A DNA stretch of 53,245 nt, from NCBI GenBank assembly GCA_030830065.1, contig JAURNR010000049.1:1-53245 (forward strand), in the 5' to 3' direction. Position numbers and translations under genes: made by a program. The notes below the pieces were generated by a model, which saw only the letters and a list, made by a program, of their open reading frames with translations, had not been told where the DNA came from and did not search any database. The DNA comes from Bacteroidota bacterium (GTDB lineage: Bacteria > Bacteroidota > Bacteroidia > NS11-12g > UBA955). This document shows, piece after piece, positions 28,252 to 38,289 of this stretch (position 1 is the first letter of the stretch; each line of letters starts with the position of its first letter).

Positions 28252-29190
28252 ATGTCACGTAATATGTTACGATTACTATCTTTATGCGCGATTGGTTTGC
28301 TCTTGTCGAATAATTCGGAGGCGCAATTCAACCGTAAAAAAGGTCGTCCGATTGAAGTAGGTATAACTGCTGGTGCTTCAAATTATATGGGTGATTTAAC
28401 CCCTTCAATTGCATTGAATGAAACTCGTCCGATGGGGGGAATCATTTGTAGGTTTAATTATTCTGACTTTTTAACTCTTCGCGGAAATGCGCTTTTTGGG
28501 CAAATTAGTGGTAGTGATAAGAACTACGCAGATATTGCTGACCGGTACAAACGTAATTTAAGTTTTAAAAGTAATATCCTTGAATTCAGTGGTACGGTAG
28601 AGTATAACTTGTCGGGCTTTACAGAGACACAGCGCTTTAATCCAGCGTCACCTTATCTGTTTGCTGGAGTCGGAGTATACAAGTTTAATCCAATGGCTTA
28701 TTTCGAATATATGCCTGATGTTCATGTGGCCTCCGAGTATGGAGATTTGTCTCAATTTGACGGTCAATGGATAGAATTGCAACGGTTGAGTACTGAGGGT
28801 CAGGAAACAACTAAATATAACGAAAGAAGAAGATATTCTTTAACCCAAATTTCTATACCCTTAGGGATAGGTTATAAGAAACAATTTTATGATGTTTGGG
28901 CTTGGGGAATTGAGTTTGGAGCAAGAAAAACTTTTACAGATTATTTGGATGATGTAAGTATGACTTATGTTGATCCACAAATTACTGGTGGGAGTAATAC
29001 TGGTTTATCTGCAGCGTTGGCGGATAGAACTCCTGAGTTGAGAGACCCTTCACTAACCAATGATTATGGTAGTGAGGAGCGGTTAGGTGCAGCTCGGGGA
29101 AATCAAACAACGAACGATTGGTACCTTTTTTTAAATTTTACATTGACCAGAAAAATTACGGGTGGAAAGGCAGCCTGTCCTCAATTCTAA
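28252..29190 (+). CDS. DUF6089-like outer-membrane beta-barrel protein, copy 1
   Basis: Signal peptide MSRNMLRLLSLCAIGLLLSNNSEAQ; EVGITAGASNYMGDL; FTDYLDDVS. Start moved from 28213. Confidence 0.75.
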   Translation: MSRNMLRLLSLCAIGLLLSNNSEAQFNRKKGRPIEVGITAGASNYMGDLTPSIALNETRPMGGIICRFNYSDFLTLRGNALFGQISGSDKNYADIADRYKRNLSFKSNILEFSGTVEYNLSGFTETQRFNPASPYLFAGVGVYKFNPMAYFEYMPDVHVASEYGDLSQFDGQWIELQRLSTEGQETTKYNERRRYSLTQISIPLGIGYKKQFYDVWAWGIEFGARKTFTDYLDDVSMTYVDPQITGGSNTGLSAALADRTPELRDPSLTNDYGSEERLGAARGNQTTNDWYLFLNFTLTRKITGGKAACPQF

Positions 29191-30016
29191 GGCAAATAGA
29201 AGAAAACTCAATTATTTAGTAGTGCTTGGTCTAACAATGACCCTGCACCTTTCTGTGTTGGCTCAAGGTTACTTCTCCGGAAGAAAGGAATATGGAGTTG
29301 TTTTTGGGGTAAGTAATTACTACGGAGACTTATCCAAGGGGCAAAATATAAAATACTTCAGACCTTCATTTGGCGTTTATCAGCGTTATAATATGAGCGA
29401 TTATTTCGCGTGGAGAAATCAGATTTCGTATCTCTCAGTGGCAGGAACAACAGATGGCAATCCCAATTATCAAATCCAAAATCTAAACTTTCAAACGGAT
29501 ATTTATGAGATTTCCAGTCTTCTGACATTTGACTTTCACGCCTTTGGAACCAATATTACCAGTGGTTCTCAAACCCCATATGCTATGATAGGATTAGCGG
29601 GGTATCACTTTAATCCATATCGCTTGGATGCTTCAGAAATTAGCTTAAGATCTGCTAATACAGAGTACAGAAAGAAAGTCTATAGTAGAGTTCGTGTAGG
29701 AGTACCCTTCGGACTAGGTTATAAATTTAGAAGTTCTCATAAAAAATATAAAGGTGCTTGGGTTTTTGGTATCGAGGCAATGTGGAGGAAAACGTATATG
29801 GATCATTTGGATGATGTATCTGGTGTTTATCCGAGTTATAAAGAGTTAAGCGAGAATATTTCTGCTGCTGCTGCCCAGTATAGTCAAGCACAAACATTAA
29901 ACGGCGGTGATCCATTTCCTAAAGGAATTTTTCGTGGAGATGCGTCCCTCGATGATTGGTACTATTTCTACGGATTTAATTTGTCGTATCGTTTTACACC
30001 TTTAACTTGCAGGTAA
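29162..30016 (+). CDS. DUF6089-like outer-membrane beta-barrel protein, copy 2
   Basis: GVVFGVSNYYGDLSKG, YMDHLDDVSGVY; same layout as copy 1; GTG start uncertain. Confidence 0.75.
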   Translation: MERQPVLNSKANRRKLNYLVVLGLTMTLHLSVLAQGYFSGRKEYGVVFGVSNYYGDLSKGQNIKYFRPSFGVYQRYNMSDYFAWRNQISYLSVAGTTDGNPNYQIQNLNFQTDIYEISSLLTFDFHAFGTNITSGSQTPYAMIGLAGYHFNPYRLDASEISLRSANTEYRKKVYSRVRVGVPFGLGYKFRSSHKKYKGAWVFGIEAMWRKTYMDHLDDVSGVYPSYKELSENISAAAAQYSQAQTLNGGDPFPKGIFRGDASLDDWYYFYGFNLSYRFTPLTCR

Positions 30017-30020
30017 TTTC

Positions 30021-30779
30021 ATGTCAGCAGAAGTACAGCCCAAATATCTTGAGATAATTCCAGACAGAATTCCTAACCATGTTGCCATTATCATGGATGG
30101 AAATGGAAGATGGGCTAAGCAACAAGGACACATGAGAATTTTTGGGCATAAACACGGTGTTAATGCTGTAAGAAATTCTTTAGAATTTGCTGCTGAAGTG
30201 GGAATTAAATATTTAACGCTCTATGCCTTCTCAACAGAGAATTGGAATCGTCCACAAAGAGAGATTAATGCGTTGATGGAACTTTTAGTGGATACCATTC
30301 AAAAAGAGCTTCCTGCTCTCATGAAGAATAATATTCGCTTAAAGACTATCGGTAATATAGGAATGCTTCCTACTAAATGTCAGAATCAGCTTAAAGAAAC
30401 AGAAGAGGCAACCAAAGGGAATGATAGAACTACATTAATTTTAGCGTTGAGTTATAGTGGTCGTTGGGATATTATTGAGGCGGTAAAAAAAATAGCAGAA
30501 CAAGCAAAATCTGGAGCAATTGAACCTACTGAGATAAATGAAAACACATTGAATAATGCCTTGAATACAGCACAATATCCCAATCCGGATCTTCTAATAA
30601 GAACTAGTGGTGAAATGAGAATTTCAAACTTTTTATTGTGGGAAATTGCGTATTCAGAGATACATTTTACCGATGTGCTTTGGCCTGATTTTAGGAAAGA
30701 GCATTTTCTTCAAGCATTAATTGACTACCAAAGCAGAGAAAGGCGTTTTGGTAAAACTTCAGAACAATTAGCAAACTAG
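30021..30779 (+). CDS. uppS: Isoprenyl transferase (undecaprenyl diphosphate synthase)
   Basis: HVAIIMDGNGRWAKQQG, LYAFSTENWNRP, DLLIRTSGEMRISNFLLWEIAYSE. Confidence 0.97.
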   Translation: MSAEVQPKYLEIIPDRIPNHVAIIMDGNGRWAKQQGHMRIFGHKHGVNAVRNSLEFAAEVGIKYLTLYAFSTENWNRPQREINALMELLVDTIQKELPALMKNNIRLKTIGNIGMLPTKCQNQLKETEEATKGNDRTTLILALSYSGRWDIIEAVKKIAEQAKSGAIEPTEINENTLNNALNTAQYPNPDLLIRTSGEMRISNFLLWEIAYSEIHFTDVLWPDFRKEHFLQALIDYQSRERRFGKTSEQLAN

Positions 30780-33430
30780 TGAAAAGAATGAGATATTGGT
30801 TCATATTGATCCTTTTGTGTATTGGAGCACCTTTGTCAGGACAAGATACGATTCCGACAGAAAATGGCACTAAAGAAGTAGTGATCCTCAAAAAAGGTGA
30901 TGCGGTCAAAACAAATGCTGTATTTAAATCAGGCGACAGTACTTATGATAATGCCCCTCTCGTAAATTATAACTTTGTTGAGCCCCGTTCATATGTAATC
31001 AAAGACATTGATGTTAAGGAAATTAATGGTAAGGCGGTTCAAAAAGCGTTAGTAGTTTTATATTCAGGCTTGTCGATTGGTCAAACAATTAAAGTTCCTG
31101 GCCAGGAAATACCAAAGGCAATTGAGAACATCTGGAAACGAAATTATTTTTCAGATATACAGGTGTATTTCCTCCCGACGAGTAACGAAGGTGAAATTGT
31201 TGTACAATTTTTAGTTACTGAACAACCTAAATTAAATGGTTACAGATTTTTAAATGTTTCTAATTCTCAGGCAAAATCCCTTAAAGAGGAATGTGATCTA
31301 AGACGAGGAATGTATATCACACCTAACTTAATTAATAGAACTATTCAAAAGATTGAAGCCTTCTATTTAGACAAAGGACATTTTAATATTCAGGTTTCAG
31401 TAAAAAGACCTACTGCAAAGAATAAAGATGGATCACCAATGGTTGGTTTTGAAAACTTCGACTTTGTTATCAATAAGGGTCCGAAAGTTAGAGTTTATGA
31501 CTTCGTTTTCAATGGTAACAAAGAGGTTGAAGATAAAGCGCTGAGAAAGGCGATTTCAACAATAAAGAGACGCAGGTTAAAGTGGAATATTTTTTCAAGT
31601 TCAAAATACACGGAGGATAAGTTCAAAGAAGGAAAAGCAGAGCTAATAACGTATTACCAAAAGCTAGGTTACAGAGATGCGCGTGTTGTTTCAGATAGCA
31701 TCTCCATGTTTAATGATAAGAGGATATTAGTACATCTAAATCTTGTAGAAGGAAACAAATATCGTTTTAGATCAATAAAATGGAAGGGGAACGAGAAATA
31801 TAGAACATCTTTTCTAGATACTCTTTTGGGTATTCATAAAGGTGATGTGTTTAATCAGTCACTATTGGACGAAAGATTGTTTTCCAATCCTGGTGGATTT
31901 GATATTCAAACATTGTATATGGATGCGGGTTATTTGTTTTTTAATATGATGCCTGTTGAAGTGGGGGTGTTCAATGATAGTATCGATTTGGAAATCAGAA
32001 TAAACGAAGGTCCTCAAGCTGTTATTGGTCGTGTTTCATGGTCTGGCAACACGAAAACATCTGACCGTGTAATTCTAAGAGAGGTTAGAACAAAACCTGG
32101 AAATAAGTTTTCGCGTTCAGATATACAACGAACGATGAGAGATTTGGCAGCCATAGGGTTGTTTGATCCAGAGCAATTAAACGTTAACCCTAAGCCTAAC
32201 CCAGCGGATGGAACAGTTGATATTGAATACAAATTGGTTGAAAAGCCCTCAGACCAGATTGAATTATCAGGAGGTTGGGGTGGTAATGGATTTAGTACAA
32301 CACCTACCTTAATTGGAACTGCGGGTATAGTACTGAATAACTTCAGTTCAAGAAAGTTGTTTAATACTAGACTATGGAACCCAATACCATCTGGGGATGG
32401 TCAAAAATTATCTTTAAGGGCACAGAGTAATGGAACCAACTATCAAGGATATACTTTTTCATTTACTGAGCCTTGGTTGGGAGGATATAAACCAACTTCT
32501 TTCTCAGTAAGCATATTTCACACTGTCAATAGTTTTGACTTTAGACAAAAGGATGATCCATTGCGTCAAGTATTCTATAATACAGGAATCAATCTTAGTG
32601 TAGGAAAAAGACTTAAATGGCCAGATGACTTTTTTAGTATTCAATATTCTCTAAGCTTCCAACAATATAGAATGCAAAATATGGATGGTGGTTTTTACGG
32701 ATTTCCTACAGGTTTCCAGGGCATATCTTACAACCCATCAGCTCAGATTGTACTAACTAGAACTTCTATTAGTGATCCAATATATCCAACTTCTGGAAGT
32801 AAGTTTACCACTTCTATTCAGGCTACTCCACCGTTAAGTTTGATGAACAATAAAGATTATACGAGTATGGAGTTAACCGAGCGATATAAGTGGGCGGAAT
32901 TTTATAAATTCAAGCTTGATGCTGAATGGTATACTCCAATTTACAAAAAACTTGTATTAACAGCCAAGACTCGATTTGGCTTCTTAGGATACTACAACAA
33001 AGATATTGGTCCAACATTCTTCGAACGATTCCAAGTCGGGGGAGCGGGTATATTTGGATTTAATATTGCTGCAACTGAAATTATTTCTCAACGAGGATAT
33101 GACAACTATACTATATCTCAAACCGCAATGGGAAGTTCTGCTGGTGCGCCCATTTTTAATAAGTTTACTGTAGAATTACGCCAGGCAATTACTACAGGAC
33201 AAACTGCAACTGTATATGGTTTAGCTTTCTTAGAGGCAGGTGATGCTTGGTCGGATATTTCTAAATACAATCCTTTTCAATTAAAGCGTGCCGCTGGAGT
33301 CGGAGTTAGATTATTTATGCCAATGTTTGGACTAATTGGTTTAGACTATGCTTGGGGATTTGATTATCGTGATGTTCCCAGAAGTGGTGATATGGGTCAA
33401 GTACACTTCTTTATTGGACAACAATTCTAG
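30779..33430 (+). CDS. bamA: Outer membrane protein assembly factor BamA
   Basis: POTRA-like repeats, Omp85 barrel, RFQVGGAGIFGFN, C-terminal FFIGQQF; downstream of uppS. Confidence 0.93.
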   Translation: MKRMRYWFILILLCIGAPLSGQDTIPTENGTKEVVILKKGDAVKTNAVFKSGDSTYDNAPLVNYNFVEPRSYVIKDIDVKEINGKAVQKALVVLYSGLSIGQTIKVPGQEIPKAIENIWKRNYFSDIQVYFLPTSNEGEIVVQFLVTEQPKLNGYRFLNVSNSQAKSLKEECDLRRGMYITPNLINRTIQKIEAFYLDKGHFNIQVSVKRPTAKNKDGSPMVGFENFDFVINKGPKVRVYDFVFNGNKEVEDKALRKAISTIKRRRLKWNIFSSSKYTEDKFKEGKAELITYYQKLGYRDARVVSDSISMFNDKRILVHLNLVEGNKYRFRSIKWKGNEKYRTSFLDTLLGIHKGDVFNQSLLDERLFSNPGGFDIQTLYMDAGYLFFNMMPVEVGVFNDSIDLEIRINEGPQAVIGRVSWSGNTKTSDRVILREVRTKPGNKFSRSDIQRTMRDLAAIGLFDPEQLNVNPKPNPADGTVDIEYKLVEKPSDQIELSGGWGGNGFSTTPTLIGTAGIVLNNFSSRKLFNTRLWNPIPSGDGQKLSLRAQSNGTNYQGYTFSFTEPWLGGYKPTSFSVSIFHTVNSFDFRQKDDPLRQVFYNTGINLSVGKRLKWPDDFFSIQYSLSFQQYRMQNMDGGFYGFPTGFQGISYNPSAQIVLTRTSISDPIYPTSGSKFTTSIQATPPLSLMNNKDYTSMELTERYKWAEFYKFKLDAEWYTPIYKKLVLTAKTRFGFLGYYNKDIGPTFFERFQVGGAGIFGFNIAATEIISQRGYDNYTISQTAMGSSAGAPIFNKFTVELRQAITTGQTATVYGLAFLEAGDAWSDISKYNPFQLKRAAGVGVRLFMPMFGLIGLDYAWGFDYRDVPRSGDMGQVHFFIGQQF

Positions 33431-34380
33431 GATTTTCTACCAATAATAAGGTATACTGCAAATAATAAGAAAGACAATCCAACAAATATATTCCAAGAAA
33501 CGGTTTCATTATCAATAATGCCTAATAATACTGCGGTTATTGGGATAATAAACGTCGTAGTAGATGCAGTGAGGGGAGGTACAAACTTTATTACGTAGTT
33601 AAACAGTATCATGCTTACGGCGCTCCCCAATACACCAAGTAAAATTATAAATAGAAGTGCATGATTAGCAGATTGAATGATCTCACCATTCTGCCCGTAA
33701 TCCCAAAATCCGCCTGGATGAGAATTCCACAACTCACCGATATTTCCAAAAGCTAATATTATGCCATAAATAATACCGATAGTTACAAATGGATAAGCAG
33801 TTTTAACCATATTGGGTAGGTGTGATAAACGATGCTTTATGATATTAATGTTTAACCCATAAAGTGCCGCTGCGATCAACGGAAACAAAGCACCTAATCC
33901 ATCAATAGGTTCTGCGTAAGAAAGCAATGAAGGACCGAATAAGAAAACTGCTCCAATTAATCCGAGTAACACACCAATGATTCCATTTTTGTTCCATTTT
34001 TCTTTGTAGATATAAATCGCAAAAAGAAGAGTAAACATTGGAGTGAAGGCATTAAGTATTCCAGATAGTCCGGAAGGAATTCTTGACCCAGCAAAAGCAA
34101 ATAAAAATGCTGGTATTGCACTTCCTACAATTCCAGAAACAGATAACCACAAATAATCCGCTTTTTCAATATGTAGTTTGCCAGTTTCCCCATTTGTTTT
34201 TTGGATGAAGCTGTATTTAACTACCCAAGGTAATAATATAATAGCAGCCAATATTAAACGTATTGCTGCCACTTGAGTGGGGCTGAATACAACCAGACCT
34301 CTTTTCATTAACAAGAAAGAGCTACCCCAAATTATTCCTAAAAAAACAATGATGAGGGTTGATAGGCCTTTATATTTCAC
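33427..34380 (-). CDS. EamA/DMT-family transporter
   Basis: FLGIIWGSSFLLMKRGL and ten hydrophobic segments. GTG start at 34380 (VKYKGLSTLI) preferred over 34548, which would overlap the divergent M1 peptidase gene. Confidence 0.85.
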   Translation of the reverse strand: MKYKGLSTLIIVFLGIIWGSSFLLMKRGLVVFSPTQVAAIRLILAAIILLPWVVKYSFIQKTNGETGKLHIEKADYLWLSVSGIVGSAIPAFLFAFAGSRIPSGLSGILNAFTPMFTLLFAIYIYKEKWNKNGIIGVLLGLIGAVFLFGPSLLSYAEPIDGLGALFPLIAAALYGLNINIIKHRLSHLPNMVKTAYPFVTIGIIYGIILAFGNIGELWNSHPGGFWDYGQNGEIIQSANHALLFIILLGVLGSAVSMILFNYVIKFVPPLTASTTTFIIPITAVLLGIIDNETVSWNIFVGLSFLLFAVYLIIGRKS

Positions 34381-34445
34381 ACCGCAAAAGTCGTTGAAAT
34401 CTTTGAATATAAATTTATGTCTAAGAAAATCACGAAATTTGCTGT

Positions 34446-36374
34446 ATGCGAATAGTTGGGTTACTTCTTTTAACCATAAGCTTGCAATCATCTGCTCAAA
34501 TTGACAACGAATACAGTTGTGCTCATAAAAGTCAATTTGAAAGAACATTGCATGTCGGAAAAAGAGCGGGTGAAGCAGATTTTTATGGTTACAATATCTT
34601 ATATCATAAGTGTTTCTTTGAGGTTAACCCCAATAGAGGTTCTGATTTAAAAGGAAGGGTATTGTTTCATGTTAATGTTGAAGGTGACTATGATTCTCTA
34701 ATCTTTGATTTGAAAAATGAACTTACTATTGATTCAGTTTTGCACCTAGGTAAAAAGACAAGATTTGATCACAATATTGATAAAGTTAAAGTATTTAAGA
34801 ATGACGGCACACAGTGGTTAGAAAATTCTATAGACAGTTTTGAAGTTTATTATCATGGTAACCCTGCATCAATAATTGGTGGTTTTGGATCCTATGTATA
34901 CGACAATCATGCTACTGGTCCGGTTATACATACCCTTTCAGAACCATACGGTGCACCATTTTGGTGGCCTTGTAAACAAACCTTGTACGACAAAATTGAT
35001 TCCATAGATATTTTTGTTTACACCGACAGTAGTTTCAAGTCCGGCTCAAATGGTTTACTTGTTAATACGAGCTATGTTGATTCAGGATATCACTTGATAC
35101 ATTGGAAGCATAGATATCCAATAACTACTTACCTAGTGGCAATAGCCGTAACAAATTATTCGGAGTTTACAGATTATGCTCACTTTCATAATCGTAATGA
35201 TTCAATGCCAGTTGTTAATTACGTATTCCCTCAATTTTTAGAATCTGCAAAAGAACAAGCAAAGGTTACGATTCCCATGTTGCGTTTGTTCGATAGTTTA
35301 TTTATTGAGTATCCTTTTATGAAAGAGAAATATGGTCACTCTCAATTCACATGGGGTGGTGGAATGGAGCACCAAACAATGAGTTTTATGGTGAATTTTT
35401 CTTTTGATCTTATTGCCCATGAATTGGCTCACCAATGGTTTGGAAATGTTATTACATGTGCTTCATGGAACGACCTCTGGTTGAATGAAGGATTTGCTAC
35501 ATATTTAACAGCACTTACACACGAATATTTAATATCCTCTGAGGATTTTAAAAACCAAATGCGAGGTATGCGCGGTTCGATTACTTCAGATCCTAATGGA
35601 GCAGTTTACCCATCGGACACCTCACGTGTAAACGTATTGTTTAATGGGAGGTTGCGCTACCAAAAAGGCGCATGGCTTTTACACATGTTGAGACACAAAA
35701 TTGGAGATTCGCTATTTTACGAAGGCAACAGACGATATCTAAATACACTAAAGGTAAAAGGGTTTGCCACAACCCAAGATTATAAAAATATAATGCAGCA
35801 GGTATCCGGACAGGATTTAGAATTATTTTTTTATCAGTGGTTTTATGGGGAAGGTCATCCAAATTTAAAAATCAATTGGCGTCAACGAGCAAACCAGGTG
35901 AAAGTTGAGATTTCACAAACTCCATCTAACGTAAACGTGCCATTTTGGAGAATTCCCGTACCAATTTTATTCGCCAATGGAAGTGACAGTCAATTGATTA
36001 TTTTTTATCCGGATTCGTTGAATAAAGTTTACAATATTGAGCTTCCATTCTCGGCAGACACTGCTATTTGGGATCCTGAGGTTAGTGTACTTGCGAAAAC
36101 ATCTATAGGTGGTGTGAATTTAGATAAAATTCAAGAGGATGAAATCGTAGTATTTCCTAATCCTGGTCAAGGTGAATTTAAACTAGTTTCGCGAAATCCA
36201 AATATTAATCAAGTAGAAGTTTATAACTCACTTGGACAATTAGTCCTTAATGAGGATTTTTATGGAGTACAGAACTGTGACATAAGTTCCAAAAGCCTTA
36301 GTGATGGGGTGTTTTACATTCGCATATACACTGACAATTTTGTATATTTGAAGATATGGTCGTGCGTAAAATAA
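34446..36374 (+). CDS. M1-family aminopeptidase with T9SS type A sorting domain
   Basis: HELAHQWFGN (35418 onward) ...WLNEGFATY; C-terminal VFPNPGQGEFKL...VEVYNSLGQLV. Confidence 0.92.
   Translation: MRIVGLLLLTISLQSSAQIDNEYSCAHKSQFERTLHVGKRAGEADFYGYNILYHKCFFEVNPNRGSDLKGRVLFHVNVEGDYDSLIFDLKNELTIDSVLHLGKKTRFDHNIDKVKVFKNDGTQWLENSIDSFEVYYHGNPASIIGGFGSYVYDNHATGPVIHTLSEPYGAPFWWPCKQTLYDKIDSIDIFVYTDSSFKSGSNGLLVNTSYVDSGYHLIHWKHRYPITTYLVAIAVTNYSEFTDYAHFHNRNDSMPVVNYVFPQFLESAKEQAKVTIPMLRLFDSLFIEYPFMKEKYGHSQFTWGGGMEHQTMSFMVNFSFDLIAHELAHQWFGNVITCASWNDLWLNEGFATYLTALTHEYLISSEDFKNQMRGMRGSITSDPNGAVYPSDTSRVNVLFNGRLRYQKGAWLLHMLRHKIGDSLFYEGNRRYLNTLKVKGFATTQDYKNIMQQVSGQDLELFFYQWFYGEGHPNLKINWRQRANQVKVEISQTPSNVNVPFWRIPVPILFANGSDSQLIIFYPDSLNKVYNIELPFSADTAIWDPEVSVLAKTSIGGVNLDKIQEDEIVVFPNPGQGEFKLVSRNPNINQVEVYNSLGQLVLNEDFYGVQNCDISSKSLSDGVFYIRIYTDNFVYLKIWSCVK
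36343..36350 (+). promoter_or_regulatory. -7 box for MbnP-like gene
   Basis: TATATTTG inside the 3' end of the peptidase gene, 5 nt before the ATG at 36356. Confidence 0.5.
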
Positions 36375-37135
36375 TACCTTTTGCAATTGCATTTTTTGCT
36401 TTATCCTTTCAGTCATGTGATAAAGAACCCACAAAAAAACCAGTGGATAATTCTGAAAAATTATTTTCAGTTGAATTTGAACCACATATAGGTGAAAATA
36501 ATTTACCCCCTTTAGGTGTGAATGATTTTATGTCAAAATTTGGCGGTGAATCTTTTACAGTAAATAATTGGGCTATGTTATTGTCAGATTTTTCTTTAAT
36601 TACACAATCAAACGATACAGTGATTTTGGGTGATGGTTACCAATGGGTAAATTTTAGAGCAAATAGAACAACCTTTGATTACCAGGATATTCCAACTGGT
36701 AGATATAAAGGTATTTATTTTAGACTAGGGCTTGACTCCAACATAAACCATGGTGACCCTACCGTTTGGCCATCTGATCACCCTTTAAATCCAAATTTGA
36801 CTGGTCTTCATTGGGGATGGTCTGGTGGTTATATATTTCATGCATTTGAGGGAATGTATAAAGCAAATGATTCTGCAGCATCTTCAGGATATAGTTTTCA
36901 TACAGCTACCATGGAGTTTGTTTCTGAATATTTCTTGCCTTTAAACTTTGAATTTGGTTCAAACTCGTTGAAAGCTGTCGTTACAGCGGATGCACAACAA
37001 TATTTTGAGAATCCAAATGGGATACTTTTAAAAGAAAAAGCAGTTAGTCATTCTGCTGGAGAAAGTGAAAAAATATTAATGAGCGGGCTATTAAGTAATG
37101 CACAATCTGTTTTTGCTTTAAAAATTGTTGAATAA
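36356..37135 (+). CDS. MbnP-like copper-binding lipoprotein
   Basis: Lipobox SFQSC; VNNWAMLLSDFSLI; GRYKGIYFRLGLDSNINHGDP; HWGWSGGYIFHAFEG (36809 onward); next to a diheme peroxidase gene. Confidence 0.82.
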   Translation: MVVRKIIPFAIAFFALSFQSCDKEPTKKPVDNSEKLFSVEFEPHIGENNLPPLGVNDFMSKFGGESFTVNNWAMLLSDFSLITQSNDTVILGDGYQWVNFRANRTTFDYQDIPTGRYKGIYFRLGLDSNINHGDPTVWPSDHPLNPNLTGLHWGWSGGYIFHAFEGMYKANDSAASSGYSFHTATMEFVSEYFLPLNFEFGSNSLKAVVTADAQQYFENPNGILLKEKAVSHSAGESEKILMSGLLSNAQSVFALKIVE

Positions 37136-37144
37136 GAAAAACCT

Positions 37145-38266
37145 ATGAAAAAGTTTAGTTCTATTTTTTTTGTACTTGTCGTAATCGTTGCATTTATCGG
37201 TTGTGGTAAAGAAGAAAATGCAGAATTAAATAATTCGTCTTTTTCACCAACCCTCATTGATCCAACAGAGATTTTTCCATCTGAGTTTGGTATGCCAAAT
37301 CTTCCAAAAGATAATCCTTTTACCGAAGAAGGTGTATATCTCGGAAGGATGTTGTTTTATGATCCTGTATTATCAATTGACAGCACGGTAAGTTGCGCAT
37401 CATGCCATAAACAGGAATTCGCCTTTGGCGATCCTGCCCCTTTAAGTGTTGGTGTTTTTGGTCTAAAAACTGGAAGAAATGCTCCAGCACTTTTTAACAT
37501 GGCCTATTCACAGAAGTTTTTCTGGGACGCTCGCGTTAGTCGTTTACGAGATTTAGTTTTTGAACCAATTCAAGCGCACAATGAAATGGCGATGACCCTG
37601 CCATTGTTAGAAACTAGACTAAATGAAATTCCTCGTTATAAAAGGCATTTCGAATTGGCCTTTAATCGTGCACCTAATGTTATGGATATGTCTTTAGCAT
37701 TGGAGCAGTTTTTACTCTCTTTGGTAAGTAAAGACTCCAAGTTTAATGAGTTTTTCCCTGGTAATAACCCTAGTTTATTGACAGCTTCTGAGTTGAGAGG
37801 TGCATTCTTATTTAATGGTTTAGTGGACTTTGACGAAAACAATGTAACAAAGGGAGCCGATTGTTTTCATTGTCATGGTGGAGAACTTGCTCAGCAGAAT
37901 AATCCATTAATGGGGGGTATTGCAAATAATGGTCTTGATCCTTATCCTACCGACCTGGGGTTTGGGAAAATTACAAATAAAGAACAAGATATGGGTACAT
38001 TTAAGGCTCCATCTTTATTGAATATTGCAGTCACTGGTCCATACATGCACGATGGGCGATTTACAACTTTAGAGCAAGTTATTAATCATTACTCAGATTC
38101 AGTTCATTATGAAAACCCAAGCATTCACCCGCAGATGAGTGCGCATGGTGGTATACAATTAAATTTATCTCAACAACAAAAGGACGATCTTCTTGCTTAT
38201 CTGTTGACGATGACGGATACGGCTTTTCTAAATAATCCGGAATATTCAAATCCTTTTAAACCGTAA
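37145..38266 (+). CDS. Diheme cytochrome c peroxidase/MauG family protein (MbnH-like)
   Basis: Two heme c motifs: CASCH (37394-37408) and CFHCH (37862-37876); GRNAPALFN, FKAPSLLNIAVTGPYMHDGRF. Confidence 0.92.
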   Translation: MKKFSSIFFVLVVIVAFIGCGKEENAELNNSSFSPTLIDPTEIFPSEFGMPNLPKDNPFTEEGVYLGRMLFYDPVLSIDSTVSCASCHKQEFAFGDPAPLSVGVFGLKTGRNAPALFNMAYSQKFFWDARVSRLRDLVFEPIQAHNEMAMTLPLLETRLNEIPRYKRHFELAFNRAPNVMDMSLALEQFLLSLVSKDSKFNEFFPGNNPSLLTASELRGAFLFNGLVDFDENNVTKGADCFHCHGGELAQQNNPLMGGIANNGLDPYPTDLGFGKITNKEQDMGTFKAPSLLNIAVTGPYMHDGRFTTLEQVINHYSDSVHYENPSIHPQMSAHGGIQLNLSQQQKDDLLAYLLTMTDTAFLNNPEYSNPFKP

Positions 38267-38289
38267 AACATAATTGAGTAAAGTTAATC

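Noticed and set aside
34381-34548. 56-aa N-terminal extension of the EamA transporter ORF
   Set aside because: It overlaps the divergent M1 peptidase gene and its signal peptide; VKYKGLSTLIIVFLGIIWG is a normal DMT start.
26846-37135. Link between the kynurenine-pathway enzyme (HAAO) and kynurenine formation in MbnP
   Set aside because: MbnP kynurenine is made in situ from a protein Trp; free kynurenine metabolism is unrelated and the genes are ~10 kb apart.
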